Shown: positions 27,108 through 35,773 of the stretch, in pieces
How positions within the stretch are numbered: the first letter of the stretch is position 1
Layout of the letters: every line of letters starts with the position of its first letter
Assembly: GCF_003254115.1 (NCBI RefSeq)
Contig: NZ_QKZV01000004.1
Location: 186,001 to 250,000, forward strand
DNA from: Hydrotalea sandarakina
GTDB taxonomy: Bacteria; Bacteroidota; Bacteroidia; Chitinophagales; Chitinophagaceae
Length of the DNA: 64,000 bases
Direction of reading: 5' to 3'
Made by a program: the position numbers and the translations under genes
The notes under the pieces: generated by a model
The model's input: only the letters and a program-made list of their open reading frames with translations
What the model was told of the DNA's origin: nothing
The model's database searches: none

Positions 27108-28421
27108 ATGTCGCTAATTATTGTTGCCATTGCCATATTGGTCTTAATACTTCTCATTAGCTGGGCTAAAGTAAATGCGTTTTTGGCGTTTCTCATTGTT
27201 TGTTTGTTAGCTGGAGTAGCCTTACAATTACCGTCACAAACCATTATCAGCTCCATTGAAAAAGGCATGGGCGACATGTTGGGTTCATTGGTTATCATTA
27301 TTGCATTAGGCGCTATGTTGGGTAAGCAAGTGGCAGCAAGTGGTGCTGCACAGCAAATTGCACAAACATTAGTTCAGGCCTTTGGTAAAAAATATATTGC
27401 ATGGGCCTTAACATTAACGGGTTTTGTAGTAGGCATTCCATTGTTTTACGGAGTGGGCTTTGTGTTAATGGTGCCGCTAATATTTTCTGTAACATTTCGC
27501 TATCAGCTTCCGGCAGTTGCAACAGGTTTACCATTGCTAGCAGCATTATCTGTAACACATGGTTTCTTACCACCGCATCCATCACCTTCTGCACTTGTGG
27601 CTTTATTTCATGCCAACATGGGTATAACTTTGTTATACGGTTTAATCATTGCCATTCCTACCGTTATTATTGCAGGTCCCTTATTTTCAAATACATTAAA
27701 AAAAATTAATTCAACACCGTTAAAAGCATTTCAAATTGAACTAATTCCAACAGAAAAATTACCCGGAGTATTTGTTAGTTTCTTCGTTCCTTTAATTCCG
27801 GTTATATTAATTGGCCTATCTACACTTATTCAAACATTTACAACCAACTCACAATGGTTATATCAGTTTGCTGCATTTGTAGGTAACCCTTCAGTAGCTT
27901 TATTAATTGCGTTAATCACTGCAACTTTTTTGCTTACAGGTTCAGATAGAGAAAGTATGACAATAATTATGAACCGATATGGCGATGCCGTGAAAGATGT
28001 GGTAATGATTTTATTAATTATTGGCGGAGCAGGTGCATTAAAAGAAATTTTAACACAAAGTGGTGTCAGCGACCAAATTGCACATGCATTAGAGGGCACT
28101 TCAATACATCCATTAATATTAGGATGGCTCATTGCTGCATTAATAAGGGTATGTGTTGGTTCATCAACCGTTGCAGGATTAACCACTGCAGGTATTTTAC
28201 TGCCTTACATTAATGCCAATGGTGTAAATAGTAATTTAATGGTGCTTTCCATTGGTGCAGGAAGTTTGTTTTTTTCGCATGTAAACGATCCCGGCTTTTG
28301 GATGTTCAAAGAATACTTTAATGTTAGTATCAAAAACACCTTTAAATCATGGTCGGTTATGGAAACAATAGTTTCTGTACTTGGTTTAGTGGGTGTGCTA
28401 CTAATTCAATTATTTGTTTAA
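27108..28421 (+). CDS. GntP-family gluconate:H+ symporter
   Basis: A 437-residue inner-membrane permease with about 12 hydrophobic segments. It has the GntP features GVGFVLMVPLIFSVTFRYQLP, ALSVTHGFLPPHPSP (the conserved HGxxPPHP motif) and IGAGSLFFSHVNDPGFWMFKEYF near the C-terminus. The family takes up gluconate or related sugar acids such as glycerate derivatives and idonate, using protons. Gluconate is supported by the FGGY kinase at 12603. In this place, however, it is surrounded by glucosylglycerate and glucosylglycerol biosynthesis genes, so uptake of a related organic acid such as glycerate is an alternative worth testing. Confidence 0.9.
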   Translation: MSLIIVAIAILVLILLISWAKVNAFLAFLIVCLLAGVALQLPSQTIISSIEKGMGDMLGSLVIIIALGAMLGKQVAASGAAQQIAQTLVQAFGKKYIAWALTLTGFVVGIPLFYGVGFVLMVPLIFSVTFRYQLPAVATGLPLLAALSVTHGFLPPHPSPSALVALFHANMGITLLYGLIIAIPTVIIAGPLFSNTLKKINSTPLKAFQIELIPTEKLPGVFVSFFVPLIPVILIGLSTLIQTFTTNSQWLYQFAAFVGNPSVALLIALITATFLLTGSDRESMTIIMNRYGDAVKDVVMILLIIGGAGALKEILTQSGVSDQIAHALEGTSIHPLILGWLIAALIRVCVGSSTVAGLTTAGILLPYINANGVNSNLMVLSIGAGSLFFSHVNDPGFWMFKEYFNVSIKNTFKSWSVMETIVSVLGLVGVLLIQLFV

Positions 28422-28461
28422 AATGTTAAGTACAAAAGGCCCGATGCATGGGCATTCTATC

Positions 28462-28505
28462 GCTTCAAATTTTAATTCTAATTTAATTCTAATTTTCGCT
28501 TCAAG
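28462..28505. repeat. short direct repeats upstream of gpsA-like gene
   Basis: CGCTTCAA occurs at 28462-28469 and 28498-28505 and encloses two copies of the A/T-rich unit TTAATTCTAATTT. A TAnnTTTA-type box follows near 28516. The arrangement could be a regulatory element or a slipped tandem duplication. Confidence 0.35.
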
Positions 28506-28560
28506 GTAAAGGCGCTAACTTTACAAAATCTTATAGAGTATTTTATTAATTTATTAAGCA

Positions 28561-29550
28561 ATGCCAGAAAAAATTGCCGTAATTGGAAGCGGCAGTTGGG
28601 CAACAGCACTTGTAAAAATTTTTTCAGAAAGCGGAAACAAGGTATCATGGCTGGTTCGAAATAAAAAGCAAGCCGATTATATTGTTACCAATAAAAGAAA
28701 TCCGCGTTACCTTAGTCAGGCCGAATTAGACCTCACTTTCATTCAACCCACCACACAGCCGGCTGATGCCTTGTTGCAGGCTAATTGGGTTATTTTTGCT
28801 GTTCCCGCTGCTTATGTTCAAACCACTGTTCAACAGTTAAAAAACGAGTGGATGCAACAGGCACAAATAATTGTGTCAATAAAAGGTTTTGTTCCGGGCA
28901 CGGGAAAAATACCCGGCCAATACATTACTGATACTTTACACTTAAGCAATGATTATATTGTATTAAGTGGTCCTTGTCATGCAGAAGAAATTGCTTTACA
29001 CAAATACACATACGTTACTTTATCTGGCCAGGATGAAAGTAAACTTATACAATTACAAAAAAATATTACATCCCCATATATCAAAACTATTTTGAACAAT
29101 GATGCGGTAGGTGTAGAATATGTAGCAATTTTAAAAAACATCATTGCGATTGCCAATGGCATTGCCGATAGTTTACAATATGGCGATAATTTTAAAGCTG
29201 TACTTACCAGCAATGCCATGCGTGAGGTGCAGCAAATAGTAAACAAAGTAGCACCACAGCAACGCGATTTTTTTGACTCGGTTTACTTCGGTGATTTATT
29301 AGCCACAGCCTATTCTGACTTTAGCCGCAACAGAACACTGGGAAAATTAGTAGGAAGAGGTATTCAGGTGCGTAAAGCGTTACAAATGATGGAAATGGTA
29401 ACAGAGGGATATTATGCATCGAAAGAATTACACAGCATTTTACAATCACCTCGTTTAAACGTACCTGTTATTAATAGTGTATATAGAATTTTACACGCCC
29501 ATGCTAACCCATACTATGAAATGAAATTATTAGAACAACAACTTCAATAA
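28561..29550 (+). CDS. gpsA: NAD(P)H-dependent glycerol-3-phosphate dehydrogenase
   Basis: This 329-residue enzyme carries the nucleotide-binding start KIAVIGSGSWATALVKIF, SIKGFVPG, the segment YIVLSGPCHAEEIALH, the catalytic lysine region YVAILKNIIAIANG (Lys in LKN), and DLLATAYSDFSRNRTLGKLVGRG. It reduces dihydroxyacetone phosphate to sn-glycerol-3-phosphate, normally for phospholipid synthesis. The next gene starts 12 bp later and encodes a glucosylglycerol-phosphate synthase-phosphatase, whose acceptor is glycerol-3-phosphate. I therefore infer that this copy feeds solute synthesis as well as, or instead of, lipid synthesis. Confidence 0.94.
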   Translation: MPEKIAVIGSGSWATALVKIFSESGNKVSWLVRNKKQADYIVTNKRNPRYLSQAELDLTFIQPTTQPADALLQANWVIFAVPAAYVQTTVQQLKNEWMQQAQIIVSIKGFVPGTGKIPGQYITDTLHLSNDYIVLSGPCHAEEIALHKYTYVTLSGQDESKLIQLQKNITSPYIKTILNNDAVGVEYVAILKNIIAIANGIADSLQYGDNFKAVLTSNAMREVQQIVNKVAPQQRDFFDSVYFGDLLATAYSDFSRNRTLGKLVGRGIQVRKALQMMEMVTEGYYASKELHSILQSPRLNVPVINSVYRILHAHANPYYEMKLLEQQLQ

Positions 29551-29562
29551 AATTAATTAATC

Positions 29563-31788
29563 ATGATTTTAGCAACTGATTTAGATGGGACTTTCTTAGG
29601 CGGAAAAAGTATTGATAAACAAAAATTGTATCGCCTTATCCGAAAGAACAAAACCGTAAAACTTGTTTTTGTAACGGGAAGAGGTTTGGAAACGGTTATA
29701 CCATTATTGAACGACCCCATTATTCCTAACCCCGATTTCATTATTTGTGATGTGGGTGCTACCATCGTAAACGGATATACGTTAGAGCCTATTGATCCCA
29801 TTCAAAACCCGATTGAACAGATATGGCCCGGTGAATTAAAAATACTGGAACATTTTAAACATGTAACCAACTTACAACACCAGGAAGTTCCACAACAAAG
29901 GCGTTGTTCATTTTATTTAGATGATGAAAATTTAATAGCACAACTTTCAACATTGGCCGAACAATTAGGATGCGATGTATTACACTCTGCAGGTAAATAT
30001 TTAGATGTATTGCCCAAAGGCATTAATAAAGGAAGCACACTTACCAAATTAATTAACTACTTAAATGAAGATACAGAAAAGGTTTTAGTGGCAGGTGACA
30101 CTTTAAACGATTTAGCCATGTATGAATGTGGTTTTAAAGGTGTTGTTGTGGGTAATGCAGAAACCGCATTGAAAAAAGAAGTAGCCAATAAACCTAATAT
30201 TTATACAGCCAAAAATGCCGGTGCAGGGGGTATTATTGAAGCTATTGAACATTTTGAAAATTTAGCAGCAGAAATGGAAGCTTTAGATGAAATTTCTATT
30301 CATAAGGAAAGCAGTAATGTACCCCAACTGTTAATGCTGTATCATCGCTTCCCCTATGAAACCATTGAAGTAAATGGTGAAAAACAACATATACCGCCTA
30401 AAAGTCCTAATGGTATATTACCAACTCTACAAGGCTTTTTTGCAAATGGCCGATCCGGTGTGTGGATTGCTTGGGAAGAAGTGAATAAAAATAATGCGCC
30501 TTTACGCAATATTTATATTGATAAAGAAAAATATCCCAACTTGATGGCCGCCAGAATTGGGCTAACGAAAAAAGAAATTGAAATTTTTTACAAACTATTT
30601 TCCAAAGAAGCATTTTGGCCTACCATTTTTGCATTTATTGATAGAGCGAAATTCAATCATCATCATTGGGACCATTATGTAAACATCAACAAATTGTTTG
30701 CTCAAAAAGCTGCTGAGCAGGCCGATTATAATGCTATTGTTTGGATTCACGATTATAATCTGTGGTTGGTACCGGGCTTTTTACGTGAATTAAGGCCTGA
30801 TGTTACTATTGCTTTTTTCCACCATACAGCCTTCCCTTCTGCCAACTCGTTCAATATTTTACCATGGCGTGGCGAAATTATTGGTAGTTTATTGCAGTGT
30901 AATTACATTGGCTTTCACATTCCCCGCTATGTTGAAAATTTTGTGGATGTTGCCAAAAGCTTATTCCCGGTAAAGGAATTAGAAAAAGTAAATTGTGCGC
31001 CACGCTATTTAACTTATAGCACTGCATTGGGCGTGCAACAAATGACTACGTTAATTGATACAGGTCAAAACAAAGTAAAATTAGGTGCCAACCCCGTGGG
31101 CATTAATGTGCAATACATTAAAACACTCATGCAGCAAGCAGAAACTCAAAAACAAATTGCTGACATAAAACAATTATTTGCAAATAAAAAAATGATAATA
31201 AGTGTTGAAAGATTGGATTATGTAAAAGGCCCATTGGAAAAGGTAATGGCGTATGAACAATTTTTAAATGATTATCCGGAATATCATGGCAAAGTTGAGC
31301 TGGTAAATATTTGCACGCCACCGGCGCAAGGAATGAAAATTTATGAAAAAACGCAGCACGATTTAGAGCAAGCTGTTGGCAGAATAAATGGGCGTTATGC
31401 AAATATGCATTGGGTACCTATTCGTTTGTTTTTCCGTTCGTTTCCTTTTGAAGAGATTATATCTTATTATGCAGCAGCAGATATTGCTTGGATAACGCCT
31501 TTGCGTGATGGATTGAATTTGGTGGCCAAAGAATACATTGCAGTTCAGGGCGAAATGCCAAATGCAAGGGGAGTGCTTGTTTTAAGCGAATTTGCTGGAG
31601 CTGCTGTTGAACTGCCTTATGCCATTCATACCAATCCGTACGATGGGCTTTCTTTAAAAGAAGGTTTAGTGCAAGCCTTATCAATGAATGAAGAAGATGC
31701 AAAAATGCGCTTGCAACGATTGTATGAACAGGTAAGCTACTACGATATTGATTATTGGGCGAAAGATTTTTTACAGCAACTCAACTAA
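29563..31788 (+). CDS. bifunctional glucosylglycerol-phosphate phosphatase-synthase (HAD + GT20)
   Basis: Residues 1-245 form a HAD phosphatase of the sucrose-phosphatase type: LATDLDGTFLGG (D6, D8), FVTGRG, and KGSTLTKL with VLVAGDTLNDLAMYE. Residues about 255-741 are a GT20 synthase. Its MLYHRFPYETIEVNGEK, SPNGILPTLQGFFANG, VWIHDYNLWLVPGF and IAWITPLRDGLNLVAKEY closely follow cyanobacterial GgpS, and it lacks the usual N-terminal OtsA start. GgpS joins ADP-glucose to glycerol-3-phosphate, and the phosphatase then releases glucosylglycerol, an osmolyte. The HAD-first domain order matches, as I recall, the GgpPS fusion of Azotobacter. Trehalose-6-phosphate synthase is the main alternative. 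It is co-transcribed with gpsA (12-bp gap). Confidence 0.88.
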   Translation: MILATDLDGTFLGGKSIDKQKLYRLIRKNKTVKLVFVTGRGLETVIPLLNDPIIPNPDFIICDVGATIVNGYTLEPIDPIQNPIEQIWPGELKILEHFKHVTNLQHQEVPQQRRCSFYLDDENLIAQLSTLAEQLGCDVLHSAGKYLDVLPKGINKGSTLTKLINYLNEDTEKVLVAGDTLNDLAMYECGFKGVVVGNAETALKKEVANKPNIYTAKNAGAGGIIEAIEHFENLAAEMEALDEISIHKESSNVPQLLMLYHRFPYETIEVNGEKQHIPPKSPNGILPTLQGFFANGRSGVWIAWEEVNKNNAPLRNIYIDKEKYPNLMAARIGLTKKEIEIFYKLFSKEAFWPTIFAFIDRAKFNHHHWDHYVNINKLFAQKAAEQADYNAIVWIHDYNLWLVPGFLRELRPDVTIAFFHHTAFPSANSFNILPWRGEIIGSLLQCNYIGFHIPRYVENFVDVAKSLFPVKELEKVNCAPRYLTYSTALGVQQMTTLIDTGQNKVKLGANPVGINVQYIKTLMQQAETQKQIADIKQLFANKKMIISVERLDYVKGPLEKVMAYEQFLNDYPEYHGKVELVNICTPPAQGMKIYEKTQHDLEQAVGRINGRYANMHWVPIRLFFRSFPFEEIISYYAAADIAWITPLRDGLNLVAKEYIAVQGEMPNARGVLVLSEFAGAAVELPYAIHTNPYDGLSLKEGLVQALSMNEEDAKMRLQRLYEQVSYYDIDYWAKDFLQQLN

Positions 31789-31844
31789 GTTTATACCGGA
31801 ATGCCATTTTTGTCACTCATTCTATCTTCAGCACAAATCAATGC

Positions 31845-31863
31845 AATACACGGTTGTATTTTT
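31845..31863 (+). terminator. weak terminator after the glucosylglycerol synthase gene
   Basis: AATACA pairs with TGTATT around a CGGT loop and is followed by TTT. The stem has only 6 bp, so confidence is modest. Confidence 0.4.
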
Positions 31864-31913
31864 GATGGAAAACAGACACTCAAAAAGCAGGAATGAAATA
31901 GTTTTTATTGCAT

Positions 31914-31948
31914 AAAAAAACGGATGTTATAAAATAACATCCGTTTTT
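31914..31948 (-). terminator. strong terminator downstream of tRNA-Phe
   Basis: A perfect 15-bp stem (31916-31930 with 31934-31948, 3-nt loop) contains ACGGATGTTAT and is followed by a run of seven T on the minus strand. It lies 2 bp beyond the tRNA CCA end. Confidence 0.93.
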
Positions 31949-31950
31949 AG

Positions 31951-32026
31951 TGGTGGTGTGGGGCGGGATCGAACCGCCGACACAAGGATTTTCAGTCCTT
32001 TGCTCTACCGACTGAGCTACCGCACC
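31951..32026 (-). tRNA. tRNA-Phe (GAA anticodon)
   Basis: The minus strand gives a 76-nt cloverleaf with encoded CCA. Acceptor GGTGCGG pairs with CCACACC, the D arm is GCTC/GAGC, the anticodon arm AAGGA-CTGAAAA-TCCTT gives anticodon GAA, and the T arm is GGCGG-TTCGATC-CCGCC. The discriminator base is A. The acceptor stem has a C-A mismatch at position 5:68. The gene is followed at once by a strong terminator and is not part of a tRNA cluster. Confidence 0.96.
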
Positions 32027-32146
32027 ATCCTTTCCCCTTCGGGGCAGCAAATATAGGGAAGTACAGTTATTTTCCGGCAAGTTTAGCCAAAAAATATTTT
32101 AAATTCTACTTTTTCACTATATAACTTCTGCCCATTATAATGAAAA

Positions 32147-33595
32147 TTAGAAATTACAGTTTTTAGGTGTGCGTGCAAAAGGGATTACATCACGAATGTT
32201 AGTCATACCGGTAACAAATTGCACCATTCTTTCAAAACCCAATCCGAATCCGGCATGTGGCACAGTTCCAAAACGACGGGTATCTAAATACCAATTCATT
32301 TCTTCCACCGGTATGTGCATGTTTTCCATACGTTGCAGCAATTTTTCTAACCGTTCTTCCCTTTGTGATCCACCAACAATTTCACCGATTCCCGGTGCTA
32401 AAATATCCATAGCAGCAACGGTTTGTTTACCGGGTTCACAACCATCATTTAGGCGCATGTAGAATGCCTTAATATCAGCAGGATAATTGGTTACAATTAC
32501 CGGCTTTTTAAAATGCTTTTCTACCAAATAACGTTCGTGCTCGCTTTGCATATCAATACCCCAGCTTACTTCATATTTAAATTTTTTCTTTTTGTATGCA
32601 GGGCTATCCAACAAAATTTGTATAGCTTCCGTATAAGTTATTCGCTCAAAACGGTTGTTTACTACAAAATTCAACTTTTCAATCAAACCCATTTCACTGC
32701 GCTCATTGGCCGGCTTCTGTTTTTCTTCTTCCGCCAAACGTTGGTCTAAAAATGCCAAATCATCGGCATTGTTTTTCATTACATATTGTATAATGTATTG
32801 AATGAACTCTTCGGCTAAATTCATGTTGTCTTCTAAATCACAAAAAGCCATTTCTGGTTCAATCATCCAAAACTCGGCTAAATGGCGGGTTGTATTTGAA
32901 TTTTCGGCGCGGAAAGTAGGTCCGAATGTATAAATTTCGCTAAAAGCCATAGCACCCAATTCACCTTCCAGTTGACCACTTACCGTTAAATTGGTCGATT
33001 TTCCAAAAAAATCTTCTTTAAAGTTTACAGAACCATCTTCGTTTCTTGGAGTACCATCAAATGGTAATGTTGTAACCCTAAACATTTCACCGGCACCTTC
33101 TGCATCGCTGGCCGTAATAATGGGTGTATGTAAATAAATAAAACCACGTTCATTAAAAAACTGGTGTATGGCAAAAGCCAAAGCATGACGAATTCTAAAA
33201 ACAGTACCAAATGTATTGGTTCTAAAACGGAGGTGTGCTATTTCACGTAAAAATTCCAGACTATGTTTTTTGGGTTGCAAAGGATATTTTTCTGCATCAC
33301 AATCACCCAATATTTCTACATTTTCAGCCAATAATTCAATTGTTTGTCCTTTTCCCACACTTTTTGCAATGGTTCCGGCAATTTTCAAGGAAGCACCGGT
33401 AGTTATGCGTTTTAAAATATCTTCCCCTAACATACCTAAAGGCACAACAATTTGTAAGTTAAGATTGGTACTGCCATCATTTAATGCAATAAATTGATTA
33501 TTCCTAAAAGTACGTACCCAACCCATTACCGTAACCTTGGCATCAATGGGTGTTGTTTGTAACAAAGCTTTAATTTTTGTGCGCTGGTTGAACAT
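32147..33595 (-). CDS. asnS: asparaginyl-tRNA synthetase
   Basis: This 482-residue class IIb synthetase has an OB-fold anticodon-binding domain (about 15-105, [21 protein letters not shown]) and the class II catalytic core. Motif 2 is [20 protein letters not shown] and motif 3 is [16 protein letters not shown]. The YLDTRRFG segment near the end and [10 protein letters not shown] at the C-terminus are AsnRS features that separate it from AspRS. It charges tRNA-Asn with asparagine. It lies on the same strand as tRNA-Phe (120-bp gap) and is divergent from rho. Confidence 0.97.
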   Translation of the reverse strand: MFNQRTKIKALLQTTPIDAKVTVMGWVRTFRNNQFIALNDGSTNLNLQIVVPLGMLGEDILKRITTGASLKIAGTIAKSVGKGQTIELLAENVEILGDCDAEKYPLQPKKHSLEFLREIAHLRFRTNTFGTVFRIRHALAFAIHQFFNERGFIYLHTPIITASDAEGAGEMFRVTTLPFDGTPRNEDGSVNFKEDFFGKSTNLTVSGQLEGELGAMAFSEIYTFGPTFRAENSNTTRHLAEFWMIEPEMAFCDLEDNMNLAEEFIQYIIQYVMKNNADDLAFLDQRLAEEEKQKPANERSEMGLIEKLNFVVNNRFERITYTEAIQILLDSPAYKKKKFKYEVSWGIDMQSEHERYLVEKHFKKPVIVTNYPADIKAFYMRLNDGCEPGKQTVAAMDILAPGIGEIVGGSQREERLEKLLQRMENMHIPVEEMNWYLDTRRFGTVPHAGFGLGFERMVQFVTGMTNIRDVIPFARTPKNCNF

Positions 33596-33935
33596 TTGGC
33601 CGCTTTTAAAGTTTTAATTGATAATGAAATAAGGGGTAGCAAAAATACAGTAATAATGTGCATGGTTACCCGTTTGTAGTTGACATTGGCTTAAAAAGAC
33701 ATTGGTTTTACTGAAAATGCAGTAAATTTGAGTGGTTTTTAAAGAAATTTTTCGTGATTTTGAAGTTTTTACAGTATCATTGCAGCGGAAACAAACTGGT
33801 TTGACACGAATTTCAATCCCGCAGACATATCAGTTTATCTCTTTTCCACCTTTACCAATCATTTTCAAGTTTCATTACATTATTTAAAAAGAGATTGAGA
33901 ACGCTAAAGAAACATTTTTCTATTTAACACATTCT
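33596..33935. other. 340-bp divergent intergenic region, asnS/rho promoters
   Basis: The region must hold promoters for asnS (leftward) and rho (rightward). It is A/T-rich and contains no ORF, hairpin terminator or tRNA that I can support. The long leader before rho could carry rho autoregulation, as is known in enterobacteria, but no specific element is visible. Confidence 0.4.
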
Positions 33936-35702
33936 ATGTACGACATCTTACAACTGAACGACATGCTAGTTCCAGAATTACTGGACATTGCCGAAAACCT
34001 GAAAATTAGCAACGCAAAAAAATTAGACAAGCAGGAATTGATTTATAAAATCCTGGATAGTCAGGCTGTTGAAGCCAGTGAAAAGCAAGAAAAAAAAGGA
34101 AATAAAAAAACTTCGGCACGTGGCAAAAAAGCTGCAACTGTGAAAGCAACTACCGGCAACAGTACGGAAGAAGCGATTGTTATGCAAGATGAACCCGAGT
34201 TAGAAGCTGAAACAACAACTCATCATAAAAAAGAAGCAGAACGTCCTAACTTGCGTCATCGCAAAACTAAAAAAACAGAAGAGGAACCGCCGGCAGAACA
34301 ACTGGAATTAATTCCTACCAGCTTAGATGAAAAAACGGCTTTATTGGCTCAACAAATGCTAAAAGCTACCGAAGAAAAAGAAAAAGCTGCTCGCGAAAAA
34401 GAAAAAAAATCAGGAAGAGAGCATCACCACACCTCTAAATCAGAAAATATTACACCGGAAATTACTGATTTAGAAAATGAAACCGACGCATTAATAAAAG
34501 AACCGCAGGAAGAAGCTGCTATTTTACCCGTTGAACCTATTGCGCCACAACCTAAACCACAACGCCAACCGGTTTTTAATATAGAATTTGATGGTGTTAT
34601 TAATGGCGAAGGTGTTTTAGAAATGATGCCCGATGGATATGGATTTTTAAGAAGCAGCGATTATAACTATTTAAGCTCACCCGATGATGTGTACGTTTCG
34701 CCTTCACAAATAAAATTGTTTGGTTTAAAAACCGGTGATACGGTTACCGGCTCTGTTCGTCCGCCTAAAGAAGGGGAGAAATATTTTGCTTTATTAAAAG
34801 TAGATGCCATAAATGGTAAACGCCCCGATGAAGTACGCGACCGTGTACCATTTGATTACTTAACACCACTTTTCCCATACGAAAAGCTAAACCTGTTTAC
34901 CAACCCCAACGATTATAGTACCCGCATCATGGATTTATTTACGCCCATTGGTAAAGGGCAACGGGGATTAATTGTTGCTCAACCCAAAGTTGGTAAAACC
35001 ATGTTGTTGAAAGCCGTAGCAAATGCTATAGCTGCTAACCACCCGGAATGTTATTTAATGGTGGTTTTAATTGATGAGCGCCCTGAAGAGGTAACTGATA
35101 TGGAACGCAGCGTAAAAGCAGAAGTAATTGCTTCTACCTTTGATGAACCTGCTGAAAAGCATGTAAAAGTTTCAACCATTGCTTTACAAAAAGCCAAACG
35201 TTTGGTTGAATGTGGGCACGATGTTGTTATATTGTTAGATAGTATTACCCGTTTAGCCCGTGCACACAATACGGTTGCCCCCTCAAGCGGTAAAGTATTA
35301 AGTGGTGGTGTTGAAGCAAATGCCATGCAAAAACCCAAACAGTTTTTTGGCGCTGCCCGTAAAATTGAACACGGAGGTTCATTAACCATTTTGGCTACTG
35401 CTCTTATTGATACCGGCAGTAAAATGGATGAAGTAATTTTTGAAGAATTTAAAGGAACCGGTAACATGGAATTGGTATTAGATCGCAAACTGGCCAACCG
35501 TCGTATTTATCCGGCTATTGATTTAGTAGGCTCATCAACCCGCCGCGATGATTTATTATTAGATAAGGAAACTTTACAACGTATGAATATTCTTCGTCTA
35601 TTCTTAAATGACATGAATACCGAAGAAGCAATGACAGAATTACTAAAAAGAATGCGTGGTACTAAAAACAATGAAGAGTTTTTAGCCAGCATGAATCGAT
35701 AA
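33936..35702 (+). CDS. rho: transcription termination factor Rho with a long charged insertion
   Basis: At 588 residues this Rho is well above the E. coli length of 419. A short Rho_N domain (about 1-50, [20 protein letters not shown]) is followed by a Lys/Glu-rich low-complexity insertion (about 55-205). The RNA-binding cold-shock-like domain ([20 protein letters not shown]) and the ATPase follow, with Walker [14 protein letters not shown] around residue 354, then [13 protein letters not shown] and [13 protein letters not shown]. It ends transcription of untranslated RNA. Insertions of this type are known in Rho of Bacteroidota and Actinobacteria and may change RNA binding or phase behaviour. 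A clean terminator follows at 35727. Confidence 0.97.
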   Translation: MYDILQLNDMLVPELLDIAENLKISNAKKLDKQELIYKILDSQAVEASEKQEKKGNKKTSARGKKAATVKATTGNSTEEAIVMQDEPELEAETTTHHKKEAERPNLRHRKTKKTEEEPPAEQLELIPTSLDEKTALLAQQMLKATEEKEKAAREKEKKSGREHHHTSKSENITPEITDLENETDALIKEPQEEAAILPVEPIAPQPKPQRQPVFNIEFDGVINGEGVLEMMPDGYGFLRSSDYNYLSSPDDVYVSPSQIKLFGLKTGDTVTGSVRPPKEGEKYFALLKVDAINGKRPDEVRDRVPFDYLTPLFPYEKLNLFTNPNDYSTRIMDLFTPIGKGQRGLIVAQPKVGKTMLLKAVANAIAANHPECYLMVVLIDERPEEVTDMERSVKAEVIASTFDEPAEKHVKVSTIALQKAKRLVECGHDVVILLDSITRLARAHNTVAPSSGKVLSGGVEANAMQKPKQFFGAARKIEHGGSLTILATALIDTGSKMDEVIFEEFKGTGNMELVLDRKLANRRIYPAIDLVGSSTRRDDLLLDKETLQRMNILRLFLNDMNTEEAMTELLKRMRGTKNNEEFLASMNR

Positions 35703-35726
35703 ATCCTATGCCTAATGATGAAGTTA

Positions 35727-35756
35727 AACCCGTACCAATTCGTACGGGTTTTTTTA
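35727..35756. terminator. terminator between rho and rmuC
   Basis: AAACCCGTAC pairs with GTACGGGTTT across a 6-nt loop, followed by T6 on the plus strand. The flanking A's make it partly bidirectional between the two convergent genes. Confidence 0.9.
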
Positions 35757-35773
35757 TGAATGAATACTAATTA

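Noticed and set aside
28440-28454. Terminator hairpin after the GntP gene (GCCC...GGGC)
   Set aside because: The stem is only 4 bp and is not followed by a T-run.
29563-31788. OtsB-OtsA trehalose synthesis fusion
   Set aside because: The GT20 domain follows GgpS (MLYHRFPYE..., SPNGILPTL...) and not the usual OtsA start, and gpsA is adjacent, so glucosylglycerol is the better call.
35051-35497. 148-codon minus-strand frame inside rho
   Set aside because: It overlaps the conserved Rho ATPase domain and shows no domain of its own.
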